The position numbers and the translations under genes are program-made. Under the pieces are notes generated by a model. It saw only the letters and a program-made list of their open reading frames with translations. It was not told the DNA's origin and made no database searches. Shown here piece after piece: positions 23,745-35,573 of a DNA stretch of 64,000 nucleotides. How positions within the stretch are numbered: the first letter of the stretch is position 1; every line of letters starts with the position of its first letter. Source of the stretch: Cephalotrichum gorgonifer (taxonomy: Eukaryota > Ascomycota > Sordariomycetes > Microascales > Microascaceae); contig ONZQ02000006.1 of the NCBI GenBank assembly GCA_900312665.1, forward strand, positions 329,981 through 393,980, read 5' to 3'.

Positions 23745-24956
23745 CTAAAGCTTATGCAGCCTCTCCCTCTGCTTCCTCGTCGCCTTCAACTTCTTCTTGA
23801 ACTTCTTCTTCTTCATCTTCAACTTCCTCCTCTTCATCACGCTGACGGCGTGCAGCTCCTCCCTCCGGCGCAGCGCGTCCTCGTACCGCACCCTCCGGAC
23901 GCGGTCAATGTACCGCGCCGGGGAGGAGGCGACACCGTGCTCGTCGTCGCCGAGGATCTTGGGGCTGTGGGCGAGCACGTGGACCTGGCCGTCGGCGTCG
24001 AGCGTCTCCTCGATGGTAAACATGGCCCTGTAGACCCTGTGCTGGGGGGTGTCGAGGTCGGCGTCCTGCTCGGACTCGGCGGCGGCGCCGAGGGACCCGG
24101 CCACCTCCTCCGGGTGCGGGGGCGGCTGGAAGGGGAGGAACTGGCCCGTCATGCTCTTCACCTGAACGAAAAGGCTAGACTCGCGGCCGTCCGGGTGGCG
24201 GAGGTCGATCTTCTGGACGCCCTCGCCCTCGCCCTCGCCGCCGGCGCGCGAGATGCTCATCTTGGCCATGGGGCCCTCGAGGTCGTCGACGGCGCGGGAG
24301 AGGGTGGACATGACGTCGCTGGGGTTGGCGGGCTTGGCGGCTCCGACGCGCGGGCCGAAGATCTCGGCGAAGGCGTCGTCGGTGACGGTGCGGGGGAGGC
24401 TGTGGGTGATTGATATCGGGCGGTGCATGGAGAAGAAGCTCGAGAGGCCGAGAGCTGTTTACAGGTTGGTAATGTTAGCACACATGCCAAGGGGCAGGCA
24501 AAATATACCGCCCTATCTCTGCTCGGAGATAGCGAGGCAGAAGGATGGGAAGGGATCGAAAAGCGAAATCAAAAGTAGATCAAAGGGGATCGTACCTTCT
24601 TGGGAGAGATGTTGGGTGCTAGGGACACTCGGGAAGCCCTGGAAGGGGTCGTTCGCGGTGTCCTGAGCCTTGCTCTTCCGCTTCCTCTTCTCGGAAGGAG
24701 CCTTCACGTCGCCCGAGGGCGCAGACGCCGTGACGGCCTCGCCGGCGGGTAGGTCCTTGGAGGCATTTGGGCGGTTCTTGGGGCTGCTCGGCTTCGACGA
24801 CGAGTATCTCCGCTGGTGGAGTCCTCCTCTCCTTTGGGTGGAGGCGGCTACGGCGGCGGTGACGGCAGAGGCGAGGTTCGGGTGGGCGGCTGATGGTGAC
24901 AAGAGCGGCAACTGCGTAGCCGATGAGGCTACGCGTCGCACCGTGAGCGGTAGCAT
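23745..24956 (-). CDS. Mitochondrial small-subunit ribosomal protein mS38 (Cox24/DUF1713 family)
   Basis: Exons on the minus strand are 24596..24956 and 23745..24454, 356 aa, joined by a GTACGA donor and ACAG acceptor. The start at 24956 gives an N-terminus rich in Arg, Ser and Ala without acids (MLPLTVRRVASSATQ), a typical mitochondrial presequence; the open frame further upstream is not used. The middle carries GLSSFFSMHRPISITHS, a conserved segment of the family. The C-terminus is an almost wholly basic helix (MKRRKLKMKKKKFKKKLKA then TRKQRERL), the mS38/AURKAIP1 signature that threads into the small mitoribosomal subunit. Acidic and Gly/Glu-rich linkers between them explain the extra length. 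The Mpv17-like gene upstream is on the same strand, but the 608-bp gap argues for separate promoters. Confidence 0.88.
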
Positions 24957-25564
24957 GGTGTGGCCAGTTGCAGCGACATCAATCGATGTCCCGGGGCAAC
25001 GTATTCGAAGGGGGGGAGAAGGGAGGGGGGGGAGGGTGGTCGGTTTGGGGAGTTGCAGGTTGGGGGAAAGCAACAGCCCTGGATGATGTCTGATGTGGCG
25101 GAGATCGTGTCACCCGTCATTCCTCCGAAGATGGCCGCAGCGCTTGGCGAGAGGAGCAAGATTTTACCGAGTTGGTGCCTGAGGCATAAACTAACAACAG
25201 GCGGTGGCCACAATAGATAGCGGCCGGGGCCACCAAAAAACGGCCCAGAAGCAAACGACCCAGTCACCTGCCATGTACTACGTAGACCTAAGACTCAGTC
25301 CCTCCAATTGCGGTTCGTTCCCTGATAAAGCTTGGAGGTGGCGGCGGCGGGGGAGGCGAAATTGATATCGAGCCATTCACCTTCTGTTCCAGGTTCTCCC
25401 TCGTGATGGCCCAGTCAGAGCTTGCGATACAAATCCTAATTCCACAATCACCTTCGCGGCCGTTTTAACCGTTTTCTGCTGTAACCTGTGTAGTAGTTCA
25501 ATCTACATACCTGTATCTCTAATAATCTGTACTGCGAGTATCTCTATCTATTTCGTGCAATGTA
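24957..25564. promoter_or_regulatory. Intergenic region, presumed mS38 promoter
   Basis: The 608 bp upstream of the mS38 start also hold the 3' UTR of the Mpv17-like gene. No credible ORF or clear TATA box. Confidence 0.5.
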
Positions 25565-26326
25565 TTACTTTAAGTGCTTCTTCACCATCTCAGCTTCCTT
25601 CCTAACTAGCTCCTTCACACCCTCCTTAACCTCGTCCTTCTTATGACTGTTTGCATAGCTCAAGTAACAGTTCCACCCAATCGCCACGACGTTCGCAAAG
25701 GAGAGCCTATGCTCGGTGGGAATGAACTTGAAGTTGACAACCTGGAACGCCGGCCATACCATCCAGTTGGCCTTGAGCACCTGCCAGTAGTGCTCCTGCA
25801 CGTGCGCCCCCGGATCCTGGCGGCCCTCGAGAACGCCCATCGTCCCGAGGAATACGCCGACGGCCGCGGGCGAGAACAGGCCCTGGTCGAGCACCACGCG
25901 GGCCGCTATCTCGGTATTCTTGTTCCCGAGCACGACGTAGCGGTTCAGGAACCTGTACCAGTTGGCTGCCGCGGGTCCGAAGATGACTTTATTTTTGGTT
26001 GGTAGGAAGAGCCCCCACGGTTAGACATTTTGTTTCTTCCTCTTCTTTGTTCCGAATGTGAGAGGGGGGCAGGGTGTGCTTACAGGCGCCGTATCCCGTC
26101 ATGCGCGCGGTCCGCACGGCGTCATGATTCCTCCCTTTCTTCTCAAAGCCTTGTTGTGCGATTATGTCACCGGTCGCCATCAATAAACCCGTCGTGACAG
26201 ACTGAGTGAGGATTGGCCGGCTCGCCAATACCCCGCGGTACCTAAGGGGAGCCGCCGAGTTAACATTGCGCAGGCTGATTGATGTCTCCTTGAGCGTGTC
26301 CGAAAGACTTACCATCGTAGCACCAT
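25565..26326 (-). CDS. SYM1: Mpv17/PMP22 family protein (Sym1-like)
   Basis: Small four-helix membrane protein of the mitochondrial inner membrane or peroxisome; yeast Sym1 is needed under heat and ethanol stress. Exons on the minus strand are 26313..26326, 26084..26241 and 25565..25986, 197 aa. The first exon is 14 nt and encodes MVLR plus part of a Trp; splicing yields MVLRWYRGVLASRPILTQSV, the family N-terminus. Further motifs are GDIIAQQ, the FIFGPAAANWYRFL segment after the second intron, and the Mpv17 signature with NWMVWPAFQVVNF and a downstream P-x3-R. The second acceptor (AAAG before TCATC) was chosen because it restores TGYGAFIFGP in frame. Length and order are normal. The substrate of the family is not settled, and organelle targeting here cannot be told from sequence alone. 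Confidence 0.92.
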
Positions 26327-27285
26327 GACTGGGGCTCAGGAGATAAGAGATATAGGTGAGGTGGAAGAGAGGAGGAGCCCAGGGAGGGAGGTGGTTTTGA
26401 TGGCGAGGAGTGGTACCATACACGCTCCTCTAGGCCTCTTGATTGATATTATAGAATTACTATAAGGATACTGGGAAGTCTATCCCAGGTAAGTAGGCCA
26501 GGTTGAGAACTCCAACCCGGATTACTAAAAACTGGTATTCAGGACGGAGCTTCATGATCGGTGACGTCTCAGTCCGGGAAGATGGACCCGCAACCGCCCC
26601 CGATTGGCGCACAGATAACAAATCGCATGCCCTTGAGCGTATGACTAATCGAGGGATACCGAGCAACAACGCATGAGGAGATCCGTCTTATGAATGCTTC
26701 CTCCTAATACATCCTTCTCTCCCCCGAAGCAGATATCATACAAGTATACACCACGGTCCAACTAGGTTATTTTCGTGCTGGGTATCAATAAGCATATGCC
26801 CTCAAGAGGCCACCGCACGCCGGAAAACCAAACCTTCGAGCACCAATGGCTCGAAGGGATTCAAACTGGGTTGACAATCAGGCGCCGCTGGGCTAGCCAC
26901 GGGAAGCATCCCTACGGCTTAGAATACTTCTAGAAGGCGCAACAGGAGCTACCTTATACTGGTCTGCCCATTCTCGGTATCCACGAATCATTGTGTCTTA
27001 TGGTCGACGTGAGACCGGAGCTCCTGGATATGAGGGTAGACGGATATACCGACAATGCCAGGATGCCTACCAGTGGAGTCTCCCAGAGCCCCCCAGCGCC
27101 GCTAGAATATTTGATGGATCTCTGGATAGACATTCTGGCCCATATGCCTAGACATAGGCTCAGAAAGGACCCTGACTAACCTTTGCTCTGCGCCCACCCT
27201 TCAGACGCCTACTTTCTCCACGCGAGCAAACAACCCAGCCGGAACCGACAACGGTGCGGTTAAAAGGAAAGGAAAGCAAAAAGAA
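26327..27285. other. Intergenic region between the Mpv17-like gene and 5S rRNA
   Basis: Contains the promoter of the Mpv17-like gene and a TACAAGTA word near 26740. A small inverted repeat (TTCGAGC..GCTCGAAG) lies around 26838-26861. No gene found. Confidence 0.5.
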
Positions 27286-27404
27286 ACATACAACACCAGG
27301 GATTCGCTGGTCGTCACCGACCCAACTACTAGTCTAGCGCTTCGCGGTTTATGTATAGGGGAGCGGACGGGACCCTCAGTTCTCCGCGAGCTATGGTCGT
27401 ATGT
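27286..27404 (-). rRNA. 5S ribosomal RNA, copy 1
   Basis: On the minus strand this 119-nt segment starts ACATACGACCATAG and ends TGGTGTTGTATGT, the ends of Neurospora-type 5S rRNA; these ends pair to form helix I. Internal landmarks in order are TCCCGTCCGCTC (loop B/C region), TAGTAGTTGGGTCGGTGACGA and CCAGCGAATCCCT. The A-box and C-box of the internal Pol III promoter overlap these. Just past the 3' end (below 27286) the sense strand reads TTCTTTTTG, a Pol III terminator. Helix II has a normal C19-G60 pair. Dispersed single 5S genes on either strand are usual in filamentous ascomycetes. Confidence 0.93.
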
Positions 27405-27479
27405 GCCGATTAGAGCTCAGTGTTAACAAGATCAAGCCAGCCTCCCTAGGAGGAGGTTAGCGAAAAAGAGAAGGACAAA

Positions 27480-27598
27480 ACATACAACACCAGGGATTCG
27501 CTGGTCGTCACCGACCCAACTACTAGTCTAGCGCTTCGAGGTTTATGTATAGGGGAGCGGACGGGACCCTCAGTTCTCCACGAGCTATGGTCGTATGT
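27480..27598 (-). rRNA. 5S ribosomal RNA, copy 2 (tandem with copy 1)
   Basis: A second 119-nt 5S gene, identical to copy 1 at 117 of 119 positions. The two differences (C to U at 19, G to U at 60) are the two partners of one helix II pair, giving a U-U opposition instead of C-G. Sense sequence past the 3' end begins TTTTGTCC, then a later TTTTT, so a Pol III terminator is present. Whether it is transcribed cannot be told; the rest of the molecule looks functional. Confidence 0.9.
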
Positions 27599-30500
27599 AC
27601 TGGTCAGAGCTCAGTGTCGACAGGATCAAGCCTCTCCGGGAAGATGCGATCACGCCGTTGTGGCAAGAGCTTCCACGCACCGTTGTTGACCCCCTCTAAC
27701 ACGAGCTTTTCACCCCTTTACGGTATCTATGGACCTCACGTCCTGGAGGAAACGGCATGAAGACAAATTGGGTCCTCCACGAGCCGGGTGTGGAGGTGAT
27801 CCAGGCTCCGGTTGGGGTGCCCTCCGTGGTGTCGAGTGTGGACGCCAATCTTTGGACGGCAGGTCCCTCTATGGCGATGGTGTCTTCGACCCCCTTCTAG
27901 TTCATCCTTCTAGTGCGGGCCTCTCCCGGCCCTGGCCCTTGCGGCAGTATTCTACCTTGGACTGTACCTGGCTGTCAGCGTCGAGAAAGACTGACCAAAT
28001 CCCTACTGCCCATATCCGGCTATAACCGTCCATGGCTGCGGACCTCGTTGACTCGTGCGTACTCGGCTCCTGCCCCCTCCCTACATTCAGAACGGCCACT
28101 CTCCCGAGCCTCTTCTATGACCTCAACGCAGGGTCCAATGTTCATCTATCAGTGCAGCTCGATGTGCTCTGCCGTGACGCAGGCGCTCATCATAGCCAAG
28201 GCGGCAAGGGGGATCTCGTCGCCGTATCTTTTCGACAGCCGTCAGTCGGCGATGATAGTCGTCAAGACAAGGGCTCTCAGTTTTCAAACAACTTTTCTTT
28301 CTTGTGGAATCCGATCCAGTGGCGGGAAATATGACTGACGTACCGACTGGGAAGCCGAAATGGCCATATACTGGGGATTTCGTGTCGTCTTCATGTTACG
28401 GACGCCGTATTTACACACTAACACGCAAGGTTAGACGTGTAGGATGGAAACTTGCCTGGTGTAATTGGAGGGTCGATTTGCTACCTGCCCCAGTTGCCTC
28501 TGGGTAAAGACTCTACGCGGGTATATTGGGACACCTATACATATACAGACTTAAAAGCACAGGATCATCTTGGTCGTCTACTGAGGATTAGAGGGCTGCC
28601 TCGGTTTTCCACAAGCTGTAGTCGCATAGTCTAATTGTAGAGCTGCGTCTAGGTATCAAGCTTTTCTAGCAATAAGCCTTACTTACACCCTCATCCCATC
28701 CAGCCAGACCAGACCTAGCGTCAACCGCTGGGCAATTACACGTAGCAGGGAGCCTTCACTGCAAGTATACACCCTCTCATGTCACAAGCACGTTTGATCC
28801 TGCTATGCCGCATGAGATTTAACACAGCCCCCAGCTACTGAAGCGAGACACGGCCGCCGGTATCACCTAGACTCTCATCCCCGATCAACATGAGAAACCT
28901 CTTTTCTCACTCGATAGGAAGCCCCCACTCTATGCAACGTCCCCTCGGCACTCTACGACATGCGAAGGTATCTTCGGCCCCCCTTCCTCACCCACCGAGC
29001 TCTGCGGGAAACGGCTCGGTGACGTTGTTTCATCCGAACCTATCTTGAACCGCGTGGCCCCTCACTCGTTGGATACGTACGACGCCGTACCTGAGACCCT
29101 CCCCTTCCCAAACACGCAGAGCTCATAGCAGCACCCCCCATCCTATTACATGAACCATTATCGACTAAGCCCTCTCGGCAGCCCTAACGCGCGTCTCGTT
29201 CGTCTACTCCTAGCGATTGAGGGGGGTTCTGTACAAGATCCTGGGGGGCCGGTAACCAAGACAGTTTCAGGTTCCTACGATGCCCCGGATATGTTTAACC
29301 TTAAAACGCCACGACACGCTGTACCGGGCAGATGTCTCGCTCCCTGTAGACCAGTCTCGCCAGCTAATTCCTAGGAAAGTGACGTGTTACTGACCACGAC
29401 ATGCGAGCCCCGGGACGTGGGGCGGGCGTTCCTGTGAGGAGTGCTCAGACAGGTTCAATGTGGAACAAGTGAAGCTCCAGCGTCAGTAAGGGGGACGAGG
29501 TTGGTAGGTATATATGGTATCCCCCCCCACTCTGATAAAGCCTTCCTTCTTGTTTTCCCCATGCTCCATCGGTCCTTATCCAGGAAGATCTCGTCACACG
29601 GTTCCACCGATCGCTTGTCTCACGCCCTCGTACCTACCGGTGTATGCAAGACATGGGCTCCTCTTCAACGCATTATCGGGCGTAACAACTCCCTCACCTT
29701 CCTCTAAACCCACCCTGCATCTGGCATCTCGGTCGATGGCTGGTTCATGGAACACCAAACCCGCGTTTGTGGAGAAGAAGGAGGGGGTTGGGCAACAACT
29801 CCGAAGCGACATGAGGAAGTGCTTGCGCGGCCGAAGAGTGCTTTTCGGGTGGGTTCTTGGGCCCCTGTGAGACCATCTTATCGCTCCGGAAAGATGATAA
29901 CTCGCTGGAGGACATGAGCTGGATGGTTCACCGTCTCACCGAGTGTGCTTCACCGGGAGGGGGGAACATGCAGTATCGATGTCTGGTCGGTGTGCTCGAT
30001 CATTGCCCAAAACTGTCGGTGTACCCTTGAGCCTTAAGACTTACACTCGCACAACCCGAAAACACAAGAGGGAAGAGAGGATGGATAGGGACCTCACCGT
30101 GTCCAGCCTTGCTGCAGTGGAAGATTCGGGTCGCTACGCCGCTCTGCGCCGGCGCTGGAATAGACCGCGTGCGGCGACATGGCGGAACGTCCGCTCTATG
30201 GTTCGAGCGGCGTGGTGCCTGGACTGTCGTCTTCGCTCAAGGTTTTGGAGATGGGCTTAGTGACATTGTGGCGAGCGTGACGCCTAGTCACCTGCTCGGT
30301 AGCTGGTGGGTGGACTGGCTGGAAACGAAGTCTCCGACGGACATGCAAGACATCATGGCCGGTGATGTCGGGCGATATGCTCCACTTGGAGAGCCTGTCG
30401 ACAATGTAGCTAATCTAGAGCTTCTACGGAGGCACGGCGTAGGCTTGCTATCACGAGGATGTATGTGTCTTGGATCCTGGTCGGAAGCATCAATATGGCC

Positions 30501-32823
30501 CCGGCAGGGGCGATTTCGGGCGTGTCATCGCTCCAACTCTCCGTTCGTTCATCCATCATTGAAACGAAGGACGTCAAGGCTCAAGACTTGCAAGACGTCA
30601 CATGTCACCTCCAGCAGCTCTCAAGAACCTCGGAAGGCTCATCCATACTATACTGATACCGGGGGTCCATATCCCGTTACTTAGCGCCCTATGTCCATTT
30701 CCACCTAGATGCTTGACTTCGCGATGTCAAACTAACAATTGAGTAGCCACGGATCGCGTCGCGTCTCTCTCCCTCTTGCAAAATATTATTAAAGGCGCCC
30801 TCGCGCTGCATTCTCCCTCCCCTCAGCCGGATAATATTTCCCGGGAAGGGGTGTGTGTGTGGGTGAGATGAATGGTTGAAGCATCCTAGCTGAAGGTGTA
30901 ACCCTCCCCCTCCCCTGTCCCCTCCGTTTCCTGCTCCGCTCCGCTCCGCTCATATCACCATGCAGCTCGGGCGCTTGGAGTGATTAGGTTAAATCCACTA
31001 GAACACCGCCCCCCTTCCTCCGGCCGATCTCTAACAAAGTCCGCGCTCCTTCTTACGCCGCGTCTCGTCGCGTCAAGTACACCTGTAGTTACATGCCAGA
31101 ACCAAGAACGGGGATGAGCTTACCCCAGTGCGTAAAGTGGGATCCTGAGCGACGGCGACCGGCCGGCCGTCCAAGTATCTACTTGTAAACCTCGGAGAAG
31201 GTGAGAGGGGAGGGTAGGAGCCGGGGAGGGAGGGGCTGGGGTTTCAGGGCGTGGGATTCGTTAGTTTGCCGAGGCAGCACAGCCAAGTAATGACCAGACA
31301 GGTATTCCTGCGAGTGCTCTGTACTTGTAATCTTGGCCATGTTGTATTACCTGAAATCCCTTGCTCCTGTGGGCGGAGTGCTAGCTACGTAGTACTCGTA
31401 CTACATAATAATACGGGGTACACAGCTACTTCTGTCCACCGAACGATGAGGTAGAGGCCGATTCATTGGCCCTGGCTGCTAATCGTGCTAACCTCGATCT
31501 GGGAGGAGCAGATATAAGGCTTGGCCAGGCTCCTTGCAAATGACGATATAGCGCGTGGGGGAAGCGCCATTTCGCTACTTAGAAGTAACAGCGAGTAAGT
31601 TACATGCCTTGTGATACACTATTTCCTGCGGATAGACAATCCGCACCTAAAGGGGAAGCTGACTGCTTTCCCGACTGGGACAGCTCGGAAACAAATCCAA
31701 GCTGAAAAAGGAACGGGAGATTTCCGTGTTTAGTTTTTTTTTGTAGTCTTTTTGTAGCTTCCTGCAGGGGCAATGACACGAAAACGACGCGAAAAAAAAA
31801 GGAAGCAGCAGCAGAAGAAGAAGAAAAATGCGCAGGCGGACGGACCTCCTCGCTGGGAAACTGTGCCGTCCCTACGTCCTTGCTTTCCCGCTGCCCGTTG
31901 ATAACGCGCACAGATGCGGGACTATTTCTCCGCGGTTCGGCTGAGGAGAGAGAACGAACATGGAAAGGCATCATCCCATCTGTGCCCGTGCGAGGGCGAG
32001 GGGCGGAAATGCCGGGCGGGACACGCTCAGGCATACTTTCACCGTCACTGTCGGACCTAATACGGGCGTGAGGAACGTGAGGTTGTCCTCTGTGTGCCTG
32101 CTGGGGTCCGAGTTATGGATATCTGGTCCGGAACGGGGTAACTGGACATTGGAATTGGAATCGACATGTGCGAGGGTGTGTGTATTGTATGACCTGTACT
32201 ACATGTAGCTATCCCGGAGCACGATACTGGGCTGGTGCGCGCGGCTGGGTTTCCGCTTCCGGGGTAATAGAGTAATAGGAAATCAAACGAACGCGTGCGT
32301 GCCTTGTTCTTGGGTTTCATTGTTTCACCATTCCGTGGATCGACACCACTTAAGCTCGTACTCGTACTGGGTCGACGGATGATCGATCTATAATACTTGT
32401 ATACTTGTACTAATACGTAGTGTAGTACAATATCTGATCCCCGTGTCAAGACGACCTCCCGTTACATCGATTGATTGACTACCGTCTTAAACCCATATGT
32501 ATTATACAAGTAGGAACGATCCATTCCCACGTTTAAGACCCCCTCGAAAGTCCCTGTCTCCCGGGGTAAAACATTGCACCCCACGCCGCTGCTGCCCCCT
32601 TGCCCAGGGGCTCTAACTAAAGTGACCTTTTTTTCCCGAGAGGAAAGACAGGAGGAAGTGATGTCTACCCTCTCCTCCGTGTCCTTGGAACTTGAGGGCC
32701 GTTTTCGCCGGTCAATGGTGGCGCCCTCGGCGGAGTTACCCCGCGTCCCCTCGCCCTCGAAGTGTGGATCGCTGCGACCTTGACGTCCTCCAGTACACGC
32801 TTCGTCCATACCGGGGTTACCAG

Positions 32824-32850
32824 CGTGCGTGCGTGCGTGCGTATGTGCGT
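32824..32850. repeat. CGTG tetranucleotide microsatellite
   Basis: Four to five GTGC/CGTG units followed by a degenerate ATGTGCGT. Confidence 0.8.
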
Positions 32851-35552
32851 CTATGGACACGCTCCCCGAACCAGTTCCGGCAAGAGAGGAGGGGGCCGGG
32901 CTCGTGATTACTTTGTGGAGACGGCGGCACGGGGGAGCGTGGCAAGACCTCGCAGCCGAACACCATTGGGCGGGCCAAGAAATCGTCCTCCGGAACCCCC
33001 GACCAATGTTGCTCAGCACCGGGCTCGCCCCGTGGGCGTTCCATGGACGCCTTCTTGACTATACGAGTCAGGGAACCTGAACGCTTTCGAACACTGGTAA
33101 AAGGGGTCCGAGGGACCGCTCGCTTTCATACCACCTGGTGATTGGAGAGGATCGAGACATGGCAGCTATTGGCGCCCTGGTTATTAGCACTCTGAGTAGT
33201 GTACGACGTCGGAGCAATCCTTTGCCATGTAGCTTAATACCGAGTACTACGAATGAGCAAGCAGCCTACACGTCACAAGTATGTACCCATAGTGCTCATT
33301 GTCCAAGGACCAGCATCTCACTTGGTCCTCTATGGCCTGTCCCCCCTCAAGCCACCGTTTGACACGAGTGCCCGGAAACCTACTCCGTCCTCCGTGCTTA
33401 TTTTACTTGTTGACAAGGGACACCTTGCCTGTTCATGCTCCCTTTCGATCAACGGCGCAGACCTCCTTTCAATATTCGCTTGTGCTTCGTAAAAGCCCGA
33501 CAGCACCTTGAAGCGGAAGCGGAAGTAATACAAGCATCATGTTCTCTCCCATCCCTCCGTCCCCCGTTTCCCTTCCCTTCCCTTCCCCGTGTCAACCAGA
33601 ACCAGATAAGATCATTTCACGGTTTGGCCCCCGAGCCCTCGACCCTCGACCCCGGTGTTCTCGCTTACTCGTACACTTCCTATCCGGGGTAGACCCGGAC
33701 TTTTCTTTTTCTCCTTTCAGCGTCCCATTTTACCCATGCGGCGCCAAGAGAGGTTTGGCTCGCGAACCACGGAATCATCTTTACCGGTCGTTTTTTTTGG
33801 GGGGGGGCCGCCACCATCCTTCCCTCTCACTATGTACTACTGGATACTACAAGTATCGAGATTAATAACTAGTAACAGGCCCCCTGTTCTTGTCCAAACT
33901 TGATTTGCGCTAGGTCGATCTGGAGTGGCGTTGTTCCATTTCGATGCACAGAAGGTGTTCTTGTGAGCAGATGCAAGTGATAGGTAGTTTTAGAACGGGT
34001 AGCATCCCTTCCGATTCGAACAACGACTCGTAATATTACTACTAGCGCGCGGGCGAAGGAAGATGTTACACTACGCCCCAAGGAACGAAAAATGAAGTCC
34101 CTCTGCTGCTTGTCTTGCAAGTGTTCAATCGGCCACAACTGTCGCCATCGTCTCAAACATCGACTCTTATAAGAGCTCATAATATCCCGATTAGCAACCG
34201 GATCACAACGTATGTACGAAATGTGATGCTCCACGTCCCAACCTAATATGGCCCGAATGTTTTCTTCCCTGTGGGTTCACATTTCTTCTCTCTTCTCTGG
34301 TTGCCCGTGCGGTGTTGGCCCGTCAAACACCCAGAGAAAAAAGACATGGGTCATGGGTAAAAGAGATTACAGACGTCCGAGCACCTCTCCGCATTCTGAC
34401 CTTTGTCCGAGTCGTCCCGGGGCACCAGTGCCGCCTGCATGTTCCGGCCGAAGAATGCATTATTATTATATTATCCCCGTGGTAGAATGAAGAATGCGTG
34501 AGTTGTTTTTGTACGTAGGCCTGGGCTTGAAGGGAGATGCCCATTACCTCTCTACATGTATTATTATGAGGCTATTCGGGAAGCGAGAAGCACTACTCGT
34601 TTCAGCAACATGGCGAACTCTACTTGAAGACGAGCCCATTAATACGAACATGAGAAAGTAACTACCGTGCCCATGAGACCCGAACATGGCCGCATTTATT
34701 TGCCCTCCACCCCCGCCAGACACAGAAGTACGTCCGTAACAAGGAAGTCCCCTCATATCATCCCGCGACACTCTGACGTCGCTACCAGGAAAACTAGGCC
34801 GCCCCCCTCCCTGTATATGGTACGAGTATGGGGCTGGGGTAGGAGGAAGGGGGCTCGGGTATTATTTATATCCCGTAATCCTATAGTGGATTATTGCCTC
34901 AACTTTAAGCACTCCATATGTATGTGACACGCGAGTTTCCAGCATCGGGATTTGGAAGAGCGACCCAATTGACCTATGAAGCGGCCCGGAGCTGCAGGAA
35001 TGTCGTATCGGACCATACCATATAGTGGGAAAGGTGGATAGAGGTGGTTGAAGCTTGTCGTGAAGCTTTTATGACAGAAGCTTTCTAAGATGCACTTAAC
35101 CGTATCAATCGGGGATGCAGTTAGACAAGTACGAGGAGAGGTACGAAGTGACAACGTCAAACGGCGGCCCTGACATGGGCATATCCTGGCTTGTTCAGGG
35201 AATAGCCTCGTACTCTACACCCTGTTCCGTGTGCCACCGTATCACAAGTAACACCTCTTATCAGCCGCACTCACCCCCAACGGCCGCCAATCTTGGGGCT
35301 TAGCAGTAGCAGCGGGACGTATACAAGCAAAGGAGAACACAAAAAACAAGCTCGGGTCGAAAAGGGATAGGATGGCGGCCCTATTAGGAAGGTGTCCGTG
35401 TCTGGGGTTGACAGAAGCAGATATTGGCGCTCTTTGGGAGGGTATTTTGCAGCCGCCGTGGGCCGCTCCCCTGTACAAGGAAAGGTACGAGCAGAAGGAC
35501 CGAGCTGCGAGTTTAATCTTCCGAGAGGGCGAGCTCCTGCGGCCTGGAGGTA

Positions 35553-35573
35553 GGGTGGGTGGGTGGGTGGGTG
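35553..35573 (+). repeat. GGGT repeat with G-quadruplex potential
   Basis: Five consecutive GGG runs separated by single T, the pattern that folds into a parallel G-quadruplex. Confidence 0.8.

Larger units (their letters stand above)
27286..27632. repeat. Tandem duplication carrying the two 5S genes
   Basis: Units 27286-27438 and 27480-27632 (153 nt each) align without gaps and are separated by 41 nt. By eye there are 9 differences, 8 of them transitions. Seven fall in the 34-nt 5' flank and only two in the 119-nt gene. Confidence 0.9.

Noticed and set aside
23754..24413. 219-codon + strand ORF
   Set aside because: Antisense to the mS38 second exon; Leu/Gly/Val-rich shadow frame.
27902..28334. 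Frames on both strands suspected of being transposon RNase H or RT remnants
   Set aside because: I could not place any catalytic residues or further domains; the resemblance is too weak to name a family.
30109..30684. 191-codon + strand ORF in the gene-free region
   Set aside because: The frame opens with CTG rather than ATG, and no motif is recognisable.
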